Shown piece by piece: positions 1 to 11,075 of a stretch of 64,000 nucleotides of DNA (the first letter of the stretch is position 1; each line of letters begins with the position of its first letter). The stretch covers positions 5,332,001-5,396,000 of the forward strand of contig OX388318.1 of the NCBI GenBank assembly GCA_947579605.1, given 5' to 3'. The stretch comes from Athripsodes cinereus. Lineage: Eukaryota > Arthropoda > Insecta > Trichoptera > Leptoceridae. Made by a program: the position numbers and the translations under genes. Under the pieces are notes generated by a model. It was not told where the DNA came from. It did no database searches and saw only the letters and a program-made list of their open reading frames with translations.

Positions 1-415
1 TTGTCGCAGAATCTCGATTATAGGTCTTTTATTAATAACACTGAGAAGTCACTTAAGGGCAATGTCAAGTCTTTCTTTTCATTCGTGAATTCCCTTAAAG
101 AATCTAGAGGCTATCCAAGGGTAACGGGTGACGGTGACCAGACTTCGAGCGATCCAGAGGGAATTGCAAACTTGTTTTCGACGTTTTTTGGTTCTGTATT
201 TTCACTGAATAATTTGCATGATTCTAATACTAAAGAATTGGAAAATATTTTAACTAACTCATGTTTATCCATGGTTAATATCTTGAAATCTGATATTCAT
301 AAACGTTTATTAGGTATAGATGAGACAAAAGGAGTTGGCCCTGATGGTCTAGCACCAATATATTAAAGAGATGTGTAAGTCATTTAACCAAACCATTGTA
401 TCTGACATTTATTAG
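1..415 (+). pseudogene. LINE ORF2 fragment: linker and start of reverse transcriptase (copy 1)
   Basis: An open frame runs from the window edge to the TAA at 364-366 and encodes the region just before the reverse transcriptase palm. It ends with KGVGPDGL, the conserved opening motif of jockey-superfamily RTs (usually GPDGIP). A frame change follows, and the RT sequence continues in another frame (CVSHLTKPLYLTFI) until the nested insertion near 416. The same 121 residues recur on the minus strand at 8452-8820 with only two differences seen (L/H and T/M). This is a broken copy, not a host gene. Confidence 0.85.
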
Positions 416-718
416 AACACCTTGCTGCAGGAGGCAAACTAGACTATGGGACATGGAAAACCCTAAATTGACTGAGATCTGGTGTAGGAAACTGCCGCGA
501 CAATAGAGAACGATTGGGCTTCCTACAGGACGAATCCGGAGCGTGTGACTGTGGTGCAGCACAGACTATGCCACACTTGTTGGAGTGTCCATTGTGCCCT
601 GTCACTTGCACTATGGAGGATATTTTTGACGCATCTCCACCTGCTGCGCGTTTTGCGCAGTACTGGAAATCAGTTTGATGGGTTTTTTCTCTGGGTTTCG
701 ACACGATAAATAAATTAG
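416..718 (+). mobile_element. Nested 5'-truncated LINE 3' fragment with CCHC-like C-terminus
   Basis: This segment interrupts the LINE reverse transcriptase between LTFI and SLQEGCFP. In one frame it reads RLGFLQDESGACDCGAAQTM, then PHLLECPLCP, and ends with FAQYWKSV and a stop. This is the cysteine/histidine-rich C-terminal tail common in insect non-LTR reverse transcriptases. It finishes with GGGTTTCGACACGATAAATA. A short ATTAG-like duplication may flank it. The same insertion at the same site is present in copy 2 (8095-8408), so it predates the duplication. A solo copy of the same family lies at 42536-42667. Confidence 0.8.
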
Positions 719-2400
719 GAGTTTACAAGAAGGATGCTTTCCATGCAAATGGAAGATGGCTAGTATTATTCTTTTGCATAAATCTGGCAGCAAATCGGAC
801 GTTCGTAACTACAGACCAATTTTAATTCTATCACCTATTTCAAAAATATTTGAGGGTATGGTTCGTGAACAAATTACTTTTTTCCTGAAGCCGTATCTTC
901 TTGTAGAGCAGCATGGATTCATGAGTGGAAGATCGACAGTAACAAATCTGATTTTTTTTCTCAGCTATGGACAATCGTATACAGTTGGATGCCATTTATA
1001 TCGGCTTTCAAAAGGCATTTGATAAAGTAGAACATCGACTTTTTTCAACTAAGGTGGATTGACTCATATATTTCTGATAGATTGATGACAGTTAAACTTA
1101 ACGGTTACTCATCTGGCAGTGTCAGTGTTACATCTGGTGTCCCTCAGGGGTCTTCTTTGGGTCCTTTACTTTTCACGATATTCATAAACAACATAAAAAA
1201 GTGCTTTGACCACTCAGAGCTTCTATTATTTGCGGACGATTTAAAAATATACTGTCAAATTCAATTATTGTTTGACTATGAAATGCTTAACGAGGACTTG
1301 GAAAGACTACACGAGTACTGTAAAAGAAATAACTTGCACTTGAATCTGGAGAAGTGTAATCTGATCTCTTTTACCAAAAATAGAAACAAAATTCGATAAA
1401 TTTACAATATCCATAATCATGATTTAAAAGAAGTAAATAAGATTAGAGATTTAGGTGTGGTGTTTGACTCTGAGCTTCACTTTGATGATCACGTGAACAA
1501 AATTATCGAAGAGAGCAATAAAATACTGGGATTTATTCTGAGATCTACAAAGTCATTTAGGTTATATGAATCGTATTTGTACTTGTACTTATCGTTGTTT
1601 CGCTCCAAGCTGGAGGACTGTTCCTCTGTATGGAATCCACATTTTAAAAAATATGTCGATCAAGTTGAGAGAACTCAGTCTAAATTCATTCGTTTGGTTA
1701 GGAAGAGATTGCATTATCCCGTATTTATTAAAGATTTGCCTAAATTGGAATTGTGAAGAGTTTTGCTGGATGCATGCAACCTGAGAAAAATATGCTTGTC
1801 CGAATACGATGTGCCTAATATTTTAGATAGGATTAACTTTAGAATGCTTCCTTTAACAAGATCTTGTTTTCCGTTCTACATTAAAAAAAAACAAAAACGA
1901 TTGCAGACTCAAGAAACCCTGTTTATAGAATTTTAAAGTGCCAATTAGTCAGGTTTGTGAGAAAGGAGAGTTGAGGGTAGAATAAGATGAAATAAATATA
2001 AAAAAAAATGTATATGTTTGATAAAATGTAAAGTGTTTGGGATAGTATTAATTTTTAGACTCTTTTTTAAATTTTTAAATTTTTGATTTTTCTTTTTTAA
2101 GAGTTTTTTTGTATTGTTATTGCATACATTAGTGAAGTGTGAATGTGTTTGTGCGAATGAATGTATTAGGTACATATGTGTGCGAAATTGGGTGAGCAGC
2201 GATTTGTAATAGGAATGGGTGATTGGATGTATTGTGAATTAATACCTATATTATGTGTAAGATTTTCTATAATTGTTTTGTGTGTTATTGCTGAAGTATG
2301 CACTGTTTCGATGTAAGACTATTGGAATGTTTTTGTCGCTTACATGTTTATATTTATATGTCTTTCATCTGTTGTGTACCATGTAAATGAAGAAACAAAT
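719..2400 (+). pseudogene. Dead jockey-type LINE reverse transcriptase and 3' UTR (copy 1)
   Basis: RT palm motifs are visible in broken frames. WKMASI and RNYRPI occur near 750-830, AIYIGFQKAFDKVEH near 985-1035, SGVPQGSSLGPLLF near 1130-1175, and LLLFADDLKIYC near 1225-1260, where FADD is the catalytic motif. The segment 1457-1756 encodes the thumb and C-terminal part (LGVVFDSELHFDDHV, VWNPHFKKYVDQVERTQSKF). Frames are broken near 960-980, 1050-1080 and by TAA after NKIR at 1397-1399. Each of these lesions is also in copy 2. From about 1930 to 2400 there is non-coding AT-rich LINE 3' UTR without a clear poly(A). Confidence 0.85.
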
Positions 2401-2628
2401 CAGTAATTCGGTGAAAGTACCGGATACTTACCCGGTACATTGTGGAAAAAGGTATTGCAAGAAAATATTCTTTAAGAAAACCGAGGAGTTTTGGAATATT
2501 TCAAATTCCTATACCATTTTCAAGTCAATATTCGCATTCGCATTCGCATTCGCGAATGTCGGCATGAAATATTCGCATTCGCATTCGCATTCGCGAATAT
2601 CCAAAATCAGACATTCGTTACATCACTA
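2401..2628 (+). repeat. Right half of hAT-A MITE
   Basis: Starting at CAGTAATTCGGTGAAAG, the sequence matches the right two-thirds of the complete MITE at 13190-13545. It includes ACCCGGTACATTGTGGAAAA, AAATTCCTATACCATTTT, arrays of ATTCGC/GCGAAT hexamers at about 2530-2600, and the terminus GTTACATCACTA. The left half is separated from it by the inserted LINE. The hexamer array has one more ATTCGC unit than copy 2. Confidence 0.8.
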
Positions 2629-2639
2629 CTAGATATAGG

Positions 2640-3030
2640 TAGATAATAATAATAATAATTTTTGTCCCTGTAGCTCTGTAAGTGATCTCCCATGATTGTA
2701 CTATTTCATAGAACATCATGGACGAATCAACTCGAATAATGTTGGGGTTCTACATTTTGAATATACCTAAATTTATTTTAATATTTTATGGTTTTTGTTA
2801 TTTAATGTTATATTTAAATTTATTTGTTAATCTTATATTGTGTTCAAAATGTAGAATCTAATATTGTTTTGTTAAATAAATGAGATATGAGATAATAATA
2901 ATAATAAAAAACTTTATTGCACAAAAAATCAACATATGAAAATATTCAATTTAACTACACAAATAAATTTTGTGCAATGGGCGAGTTTATCGCAGAAGCG
3001 CGATATCTTCCAACCAACCCATTGAACAAA
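2640..3030. repeat. LINE 3' ends between (TAA)n tracts
   Basis: Two AGATAATAATAATAATAA tracts (about 2641 and 2891) bracket about 230 bases of AT-rich sequence that looks like a LINE 3' UTR ending in TTAAATAAATGAGATATGAG. Next to it, on the minus strand at about 2895-3030, lies a copy of a recurrent retroelement tail with the core GGCGAGTTTATCGC, whose other copies are at about 9840, 56350 and 61655. No protein is recognisable. Confidence 0.5.
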
Positions 3031-4856
3031 AACTAAAATAAAAACAATAAATAAATAAAATAAATAATTGAAGATATATACTAGGTACACATGGTACTAA
3101 GTATGCACAAAAAGTTTTGATTAAAGATAAAACTAAACAAATATACATTAATGTCACAGGAGTATTTTTTTTTAATAATTTAGTTGGTCATTGAGTTGAG
3201 TGTTAGGTGTAAATAGTTCGGATATATTTTTAAAGTAATCAATTAAAGGTAAAGGTAAATAATCAAACAAGTTATAGGGCATATACTACTGACAACATTA
3301 TGAACAAACAAATTAATAATTAGAAAGAACATCAGCATTACTACGGCAATTGTTTTGAGAATAACGGTTATAATAAATTAATAGAAATTATTTACGCACG
3401 AACAACATCCACCATAAAATAGTATTTTATTTATCGTGATTCATCAAAACTTATTTCTATTGTAATAAAGATCTTGTTAATAATAAGTAACCACATAGTT
3501 TAATATCAAGATTAGGTAGACTATTTGCCGAAAGATGACTGCGTGTGAAATATCCAAGTATTGAGCGAGTATGCATTATTTGTAGTGAAGTACGTGGTGT
3601 GTACTGTTTTTTGCATACTATTGTATTGTGGCTACCACTTACCAGTAAAGAATAAAATAATGAATTAACCCAAAATTAAGCTTCATAAAGTAGTATTTTT
3701 GGAACATGTAAAGGAAAGGGGATCCAAGAAAATCCTCACTTACTACGATGAAGATAGTTGAATAGATAGATTGGAATTATATTGCTTTGAAAAACGTCAT
3801 GCGGAAAGGATGCTTTCTGATCGGATTATAAAAATGTTTGAAATACTAAATCCAGCAAAAAGGAATTTCCCCAACCAAACTACTTCTATGAGTTTATATT
3901 TACAATAAACCGACGCGACGCATTCATCAATAAATAAATGGAAACAAGATAGATGAAAGTTTCTTGAAAATAAATTCCATATAGCGGGGGTTTCATTGAT
4001 TTGTGTATTTTTATTATATTTATTTATTTTACACAATAAACGGCTAAAATAGCCTTTAACAAAAAAATTATATAATTTACATCTAGCTTAATAGAAAAAT
4101 ATAAAAAATTGAAAACAACAACAATATATATCACAAGTGCGCTAATCCAATGTCTCTCACGTTAGTGTCCAAAACAAAATCAAGATATTTTTCTTATTAA
4201 AAACTACATCTTTTGATTTAAAGAATATCCGCGCTCTTGAGATGGACGCCTAAAACGGCGCCGAATAAATTATCCGACAAACATACAATATGGAGTTTTA
4301 CAAAATAAATACCGATAAAATACTTTGCATGTTTGAGTTTGGAATATTTCAGAATATTATAAGTTTATAAAAAATACAGTTTCTATACATAGAGTAGCTA
4401 AAGAAACTGTCTTACGTTTTATTATTATCATAAGTACCTAATCCTGATATTTTCATGCAAAAAATGATTTCGGTTCAGTCTGAATATGAAAAAATTAGAA
4501 TAAATCCCCGTTTCTCGATTGGTGGACCTTACATTGTGACAGTAAGAATGGTGCAATTGGTGTACGTTTTCTATAATATACAACGAAAGTGATCACTTAA
4601 ACCAGCCTGGAACCAATTCGTAAGCATTGAGACGCCTTTCTGACGACTTCCAATTAGATTTTGAACAATGTTACATTGTGTAAACCTGGTTCTCCAATCG
4701 AGATGTCTGATTTGTCATCTGCGCTATGTTGTGCCCAATTCCGGTAAAACAACGAAAAAATTGTTAATATTCTAAACTTGTATAAAAAAAACACTATCCA
4801 TTCGATTTTTGAAATATGCATTTTTTCTTATTATTTTCTTGATATAAGGGTCTATT
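3031..4856. other. No recognisable gene or repeat
   Basis: AT-rich sequence with only short chance open frames. The 79-codon minus-strand frame at 3797-4036 has no recognisable motif and a composition expected from AT-rich DNA. I see no RNA gene or inverted repeat. Confidence 0.5.
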
Positions 4857-5012
4857 TATTGAAAGGACCCTCCACACACCCGGATATCTCAGGAGTCAAA
4901 GACTCCTATTTATCCGCACTTGCAAACAAAAAAAATGTCCACACGGGCGAGCCATATGGGCAGCCTGAATGGCCGGCCGGCCAAATCCGCCTCGTGGGAA
5001 TCTTTTAAACTA
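4857..5012 (+). repeat. Short interspersed repeat, GGATATCTCAGGAG family
   Basis: About 150 bp with blocks CCCGGATATCTCAGGAGTC, GACTCCTATTTATCCGCA, GGCCGGCCGGCC and CGTGGGAATCTTTTAA. It matches, in the opposite orientation, the well-bounded insertion at 62218-62373, and a partial copy lies at about 33249-33302. The GAGTC...GACTCC blocks can form a small hairpin. It is far more GC-rich than its surroundings. The class is uncertain: it has no tRNA-like head, no A-rich tail and no clear terminal inverted repeats. Confidence 0.7.
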
Positions 5013-5484
5013 CTGTAAAACTTTCAATATCCCCTTAAGGTAGAGAAACACCAATATTTATATTTTTATTAAAATAATACAAGGATCCGAAATGCACACA
5101 TAGGAAAAAAATAACAATAAGTATACCCAATAATCAAAATTTGTTACAAAAACCAGAAATATGATGTCCAGAAACTTTTAAGGATCCAATATAGAGAGCG
5201 CAGGGGTCACCGGTACCAGAGTAATGTGAAAATTATTCTCCCTCCCGAAGAGGACATCCCAACCAATAAGGGATAAGGGTCTATCAGAAACACATTATAG
5301 ACAAATATACTAACATGGGACTGGATTATGAATGTGGGCATTTACTTATGTTTACGAGTTGTCGACCGCTTAATGTTCATCGGATAAACAAACGATTCAC
5401 AAAATACTACATAAATAATATGAAGTACTTTATTATTTATACCTACCTTTGCGGAGATTTGGTATAAAATCGATTGATTATATT

Positions 5485-5572
5485 TCAAGTATTTTTACAC
5501 ACCATTTTTACACACATCTTAACACTTAACACACTTAACACACATTTTACACACATTTTACACACATCTTAA
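5485..5572. repeat. ACACATTTT-type simple repeat
   Basis: Degenerate tandem units of ACACA(T/C)TTTTAC and AACACTTAACAC run from about 5492 to 5570, directly in front of an RTE-like tail. Confidence 0.7.
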
Positions 5573-5722
5573 ATTCAGCGATGAGGTTTGCCACCCATCC
5601 TGAATGTCTTGATTTTATATTGGCACGAAGAGGACAGTTTGCATGTTTCTTACATGCAGTTGGTCTACTGGCTACCCCACTTGTGGGATATGCCGTGATG
5701 GTATAGTAGTAGTAGTAGTTAC
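5573..5722 (+). mobile_element. RTE-like retroelement 3' tail with (TAG)n end
   Basis: The sequence runs GATGAGGTTTGCCACCCATC, then TGGCTACCCCACTTGTGG, GCCGTGATGGTATAG, and a short TAGTAGTAG tail. A closely similar copy lies on the minus strand at 54190-54330. More diverged relatives are at 10886-11075, about 45505-45600, about 53530-53610 and about 56585-56665. The 'TACCCC...GTGATGGTATG' ending followed by a microsatellite resembles RTE-type tails I know from Lepidoptera. Non-coding. Confidence 0.65.
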
Positions 5723-5934
5723 ACACCAAACAATACACGTCAATATTTGATGTTCATACAAATCGAGGAGGGAATATCTGAATATCATTAGTAATTCAGA
5801 TGTCAAAGGTGGAAGTGTACGTAATAATAAAGAAAACGATGTCACTCCGACTGAGAATGAGAATATATTAACTTACTCCTGGCAATGAACAATATTCAAG
5901 TACCTGTAACATTAAGTCAAAGCAACGATTACTT

Positions 5935-6035
5935 TTTTTTTCTTCTTTTTTTTTAAAAAAAAAGAAAGATATATCTGGGTTTTTGTTATAAACCCAAATA
6001 CAACCTTATACACCTTTCACACTACTTAAATTTGA
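5935..6035 (-). repeat. SINE body, truncated copy
   Basis: The minus strand reads GTGAAAGGTGTATAAGGTTG, GGGTTTATAACAAAAACCC, GATATATCTTTC, ending in a pyrimidine/purine run. It is the body of the SINE whose tRNA-like head survives at about 40950-41150. The head is missing here. Confidence 0.65.
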
Positions 6036-6196
6036 TCTTATCTTATAATAAATTGAAATATTATAATGCGCTATTCTAGAGCAAGTGATATATATACAAA
6101 GGAATAAACTAATAATCCTTAGACAAGAACCTGGTAATTCGTCTACCTTTAGGAGGATAAGTTATCAAGTCTCTACTTTTTGTATCCATTCAGACA

Positions 6197-6204
6197 GTGT
6201 GTAT
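6197..6204. repeat. 8-bp target-site duplication, left (GTGTGTAT)
   Basis: GTGTGTAT lies directly outside the hAT-like terminus TAGTGATGTAACG at 6205 and is repeated exactly at 12321-12328, just outside the opposite terminus. An 8-bp duplication is the known signature of hAT transposition. Confidence 0.85.
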
Positions 6205-6425
6205 TAGTGATGTAACGAATGTCTGATTTTGGATATTCGCGAATGCGAATGCGAATGCGAATATTTCATGCCGACATTCGCGAATGCGAATGCGAATATT
6301 GACTTGAAAATGGTATAGGAATTTGAAATATTCCAAAACTCCTCGGTTTTCTTAAAGAATATTTTCTTGCAGTACCTTTTTCCACAATGTACCGGGTAAG
6401 TATCCGGTACTTTCACCGAATTACT
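6205..6425 (-). repeat. Right half of hAT-A MITE (copy 2)
   Basis: Mirror of 2401-2628. The terminus is followed inward by GCGAAT hexamer arrays (about 6235-6300) and by the GGTATAGGAATTTGAAAT and ACCGGGTAAGTATCCGG blocks. It joins LINE 3' UTR sequence at about 6425. Confidence 0.8.
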
Positions 6426-8094
6426 GATTTGTTTCTTCATTTACATGGTACACAACAGATGAAAGACATATAAATATAAACATGTAAGCGACAAAAATAT
6501 TTCAATAGTCTTACATCGAAACAGTGCATACTTCAGCAATAACACACAAAACAATTATAGAAAATCTTACACATAATATAGGTATTAATTCACAATACAT
6601 CCAATCACCCATTCCTATTACAAATCGCTGCTCACCCAATTTCGCACACATACCTAACATACATTCATTCGCACAAACACATTCACACTTCACTAATGTA
6701 TGCAATAACAATACAAAAAAACTCTTAAAAAAGAAAAATCAAAAATTTAAAAAAACAGTCTAAAAATTAATACTATCCCAAACACTTCACATTTTATCAA
6801 ACATATACATTTATTTTATATTTATTTCATCTTATTCTACCCTCAACTCTCCTTTCTCACAAACCTGACGTAATTGGCACTTTAAAATTCTATAAACAGG
6901 GTTTCTTGAGTCTGCAATCGTTTTTGTTTCTTTTTAATGTAGAACGGAAAACAAGATCTTGTTAAAGGAAGCATTCTAAAGTTAATCCTATCTAAAATAT
7001 TAGGCACATCGTATTCGGACAAGCATATTTTTCTCTGGTTGCATGCATCCAGCAAAACTCTTCACAATTCCAATTTAGGCAAATCTTTAATAAATACAGG
7101 AAAATGCAATCTCTTCCTAACCAAACGAATGAATTTAGACTGAGTTCTCTCAACTTGATCGACATATTTTTTAAAATGTGGATTCCATACAGAGGAACAG
7201 TCCTCCAGCTTGGAGCGAAACAACGATAAGTACAAGTACAAATACGATTCATATAACCTAAATGACTTTGTAGATCTCAGAATAAATCCCAGTATTTTAT
7301 TGCTCTCTTCGATAATTTTGTTCACGTGATCATCAAAGTGAAGCTCAGAGTCAAACACCACACCTAAATCTCTAATCTTATTTACTTCTTTTAAATCATG
7401 ATTATGGATATTGTAAATTTATCGAATTTTGTTTCTATTTTTGGTAAAAGAGATCAGATTACACTTCTCCAGATTCAAGTGCAAGTTATTTCTTTTACAG
7501 TACTCGTGTAGTCTTTCCAAGTCCTCGTTAAGCATTTCATAGTCAAACAATAATTGAATTTGACAGTATATTTTTAAATCGTCCGCAAATAATAGAAGGT
7601 CTGAGTGGTCAAAGCACTTTTTTATATTGTTTATGAATATCGTGAAAAGTAAAGGACCCAAAGAAGACCCCTGAGGGACACCAGATGTAACACTGACACT
7701 GCCAGATGAGTAACCGTTAAGTTTAACTGTCATCAATCTATCAGAAATATATGAGTCAATCCACCTTAGTTGAAAAAAGTCGATGTTCTACTTTATCAAA
7801 TGCCTTTTGAAAGCCGATATAAATGGCATCCAACTGTATACGATTGTCCATAGCTGAGAAAAAAAATCAGATTTGTTACTGTCGATCTTCCACTCATGAA
7901 TCCATGCTGCTCTACAAGAAGATACGGCTTCAGGAAAAAAGTAATTTGTTCACGAACCATACCCTCAAATATTTTTGAAATAGGTGATAGAATTAAAATT
8001 GGTCTGTAGTTACGAACGTCCAATTTGCTGCCAGATTTATGCAAAGGAATAATACTAGCCATCTTCCATTTGCATGGAAAGCATCCTTCTTGTA
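6426..8094 (-). pseudogene. Dead jockey-type LINE reverse transcriptase and 3' UTR (copy 2)
   Basis: Minus-strand fragments at 8062-7796, 7736-7419 and 7361-7062 repeat the copy 1 fragments nearly residue for residue. The differences I see are P for L and L for S in the first fragment, D for E in the second (DHSDLL), and F for Y in the third (LHFPVF). SGVPQGSSLGPLL and the catalytic FADD are present. The frameshift before the AFDKVEH motif, the break at about 7755 and the TAA after NKIR are the same as in copy 1. These shared lesions show the LINE was inactive before the two copies separated. The 3' UTR occupies about 6426-6900. Confidence 0.85.
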
Positions 8095-8408
8095 AACTCC
8101 TAATTTATTTATCGTGTCGAAACCCAGAGAAAAAACCCATCAAACTGATTTCCAGTACTGCGCAAAACGCGCAGCAGGTGGAGATGCGTCAAAAATATCC
8201 TCCATAGTGCAAGTGACAGGGCACAATGGACACTCCAACAAGTGTGGCATAGTCTGTGCTGCACCACAGTCACACGCTCCGGATTCGTCCTGTAGGAAGC
8301 CCAATCGTTCTCTATTGTCGCGGCAGTTTCCTACACCAGATCTCAGTCGATTTAGGGTTTTCCATGTCCCATAGTCTAGATTGCCTCCTGCAGAAAGGTG
8401 TTCTAATA
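8095..8408 (-). mobile_element. Nested LINE 3' fragment with CCHC-like C-terminus (copy 2)
   Basis: This is the same insertion, in the same place, as 416-718. The minus strand encodes CDCGAAQTMPHLLECPLCP and ends in GACACGATAAATAAATTAGG. Overlapping plus-strand open frames here are shadows of this segment. Confidence 0.8.
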
Positions 8409-9323
8409 AATGTCAGATACAATGGTTTGGTTAAATGACTTACGCATCTCTTTAATATATTGGTGCTAGACCATCAGGGCCAACTCCTTTTGTCTCATCT
8501 ATACCTAATAAACGTTTATGAATATCAGATTTCAAGATATTAACCATGGATAAACATGAGTTAGTTAAAATATTTTCCAATTCTTTAGTATTAGAATCAT
8601 GCAAATTATTCAGTGAAAATACAGAACCAAAAAACGTCGAAAACAAGTTTGCAATTCCCTCTGGATCGCTCGAAGTCTGGTCACCGTCACCCATTACCCT
8701 TGGATAGCCTCTAGATTCTTTAAGGGAATTCACGAATGAAAAGAAAGACTTGACATTGCCCTTAAGTGACTTCTCAGTGTTATTAATAAAAGACCTATAA
8801 TCGTGATTCTGCGACAACTTCAACTGAGCTCTTAGTTGAAAAAATAAATTGTAGTCAGAATCATTACGGTTCATCTTCAACTTACGCCAAGCCTTAGACT
8901 TCTCTTAAACAATAACAGAATTCTATTAGAGAACCATTTGGGAAAATTATTAGGTGACACCCTCTTCATATGTAGGTGCATGCTTCTCAATTATTGGCAA
9001 AACATAACCATAAAAAGATTCAATCATCTTATTCACCGGTCCGTTTCCCAAAACACTGACCCAATCAACACTTTGTAGTTCAAAATTTATTTCCGAAAAG
9101 TTTGACTTAAAGTATATTAATTTCTGGATCATATTTTGAGACAAATCCTCAGCAATTTCAAACTCATAATCTATCAACAGTGAAGGATAGTGTGAATCCT
9201 TACCAACCAGTGGAGAGTCACATCTGGTAACAGAACACGGAATAGTTGAAAGAACTAAATCCAAGATAACTTGATTGCTGTTATAAACTCCATTAGACTG
9301 AAACATATTGAGAAAAGATATAG
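8409..9323 (-). pseudogene. LINE ORF2: end of endonuclease and linker to RT (copy 2)
   Basis: Minus-strand frames at 9306-8950 and 8880-8452 encode the end of the apurinic-like endonuclease (NGVYNSNQVILDLVLS and SHYPSLLIDYEF; an SDH motif is usual, here DSHYP) and then the linker before the RT (SLKGNVKSFFSFVNSLKESR, ETKGVGPDGL). The two frames are out of register around 8890-8950, with a stop between them. The upstream end joins the inserted TIR element at 9323. Across the insert the reading resumes as AQYLIES and then ISFLNMFQ, which confirms that one ORF was split. Confidence 0.8.
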
Positions 9324-9835
9324 CGTCGATCTAACTTGTAAACCACGTAAATCTCGATTTGGCCAAAAGTGACTTTTTGATACCAATCAAATGTACAGTT
9401 TATTCCTCACCACTGTGTGAAACTTTTATTTTCAAATTATTGAAATTGTTTCAAAAAATGGTCATCAAAAAAACACGCAAATCCAGTCCATAGAACAATA
9501 AAATTCGCAAACCTCTCAAATCCCAATTTACGCGCCTTTTGTACGACAGATATTGGTTGAGTGTTGCCGCCTGATATAAATTTCTTTGCATTGTGATTCG
9601 ACCATATTTAGAAGTTTCGGTGTTGTTTTTTTTAGAGAGAGTTGAATGAGAATAATCAGTATTTTGAAAAAAAAATACCAGGATATAAGAGATTAATTAA
9701 AAATAGATGCTAATATCAATTGACAAAGAAAGGAACTTTGAAATTTGCAACGTTAGATGACGATGAGCGGAGAAGTTTGCTGATTTTTGGTCAACTAACT
9801 GGGGCCAAAAGAAGACTTTTATAAACATGATGGTT

Positions 9836-9990
9836 AAGTCAGTAAAATCGGGTTAGTTGGAAGACATCGCATTTTAGTGATAAACTCGCCCTCTGTACAT
9901 TGAATTGTATAAATGATATTTTCTATGTTAATTTGTATTATTGTAAACAATGTATAGTGAAGAATATAATAAATAAATAAATAAAACAGA
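9836..9990 (+). repeat. Recurrent retroelement 3' tail (GATAAACTCGCCCTCTGTA family)
   Basis: TTAGTTGGAAGACATCGC is followed by GATAAACTCGCCCTCTGTAC and an AATAAATAAATAAA tail. Relatives lie at about 2895-3030 (minus), 56345-56500 and 61655-62700. I know this tail as widespread in lepidopteran DNA. Here it sits inside the 2.1-kb TIR element, one more level of nesting. Confidence 0.65.
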
Positions 9991-10885
9991 TAATATTCGC
10001 AAGAGAATTCACATAGATATAATATTATGTGCATTTTTTAATTATCTTCCTAAAAATGAAGACAACATTATACTCGTATTATGTAGTGTACAAAATAATG
10101 TATTGAACACACTCGGAATAGGGGAATGATCGGTCAAAAATCGGAAAGATAATTTTAGGAATTTTGAAGTTTCCAAAATTTCTCAACATTAATTTGTGGA
10201 GAAAAATTATTAACTTATGAATGTTATTAATCAATTGTTTTCACTGTAATTCCATTATGTAGAGCTACTTTACCAGAACCTTATCTCTTTCCTGAATGGC
10301 GTTCTAAGTCACATTAAGGTATTATTTTTTAATAAAAAAAATGGTTCAGCTATTTCAATTTAAGTTTTACAAAGTCTTGAGAAAAGGAAAACATATCTTC
10401 TTTCAAACTAAAAAAGGACAAATGTTAGACATGTGTCCATATTTGCGAGCAGTGTTATTATTTCGAGATTCAGCTCAAAATTAAATTTCTCAAACCTATA
10501 CCTACTACAAAGGCAATTATTTTTGTTTTGACGATTTGACCATTTCACAAAATATGGTTTTCCAGGGACATAAATGTGCCAGCAGAATTTATAAATATGT
10601 GCAAGTGTGAATGTAAAAATTTGAGACGTCCAGTGTAGAATTTTTGAGTTTTGACAAATTTTAAATAATCGACAGTGCTCATTTCTCGAAAACTTTATAC
10701 CTGGGGAGAAAAGTTGAGGATTCAGTAATTTGAATGGTATAATAAAATACAAATTATGATTCCAGATACCTGAGCAATTCTACCACAAATGTTGTATCAT
10801 AGCTTCATTAATGTTGGAGAAAGTATGACGAGTTGAAAAGGATATTACCGAAGGATTTTTGAACTTACTATAACAATTTATCACA

Positions 10886-11075
10886 TTAAAATAGATTATA
10901 GGCTGGTAGGACGTTCATGTGTTGAGCACATTGAACAGGAGAGCATGCATGAGGAATTGTATGACAGTGACGGAAGCGAAAGATGTATGCAAGGATTGAA
11001 GGAAGTGGCGTTCGATCCTTTCTGCCTACCCCGCGAGGGAAGCGGCGTGATGGTATGCATGTATGTATAATATAT
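10886..11075 (+). repeat. RTE-like tail inside the TIR element
   Basis: The sequence runs GGAAGCGAAAGATGTATGCA, then TTTCTGCCTACCCCGCGAGG, GCGGCGTGATGGTATGCATG and a TATGTATAATATAT tail. It is GC-richer than its surroundings. This ending resembles an RTE-derived tail I associate with Lepidoptera. Confidence 0.65.

Larger units (their letters stand above)
1..2628 (+). mobile_element. Composite hAT-like element with dead LINE cargo, copy 1 (left part off-window)
   Basis: This is the right-hand part of a composite: decayed jockey-type LINE sequence, a nested LINE 3' fragment, the LINE 3' UTR, then the right half of a hAT-like MITE ending in CATTCGTTACATCACTA at 2628. Its whole visible length matches, in inverted orientation, the second copy at 6205-8880. 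The two copies differ by a few substitutions and one six-base ATTCGC unit. Similarity stops at the hAT terminus: the following bases are CTAGATAT here, whereas outside copy 2 they read ATACACAC in the same orientation. The left terminus and its target duplication lie outside the window. Confidence 0.85.

Noticed and set aside
444..704. Minus-strand 86-codon ORF (and its partner at 8114-8374)
   Set aside because: The opposite strand encodes the LINE Cys/His C-terminus; this frame is a shadow duplicated with the element.
1..6204. Simple segmental inverted duplication to explain the two composites
   Set aside because: Not fully excluded, but similarity stops at the hAT terminus and copy 2 has its own perfect 8-bp duplication, which favours transposition.
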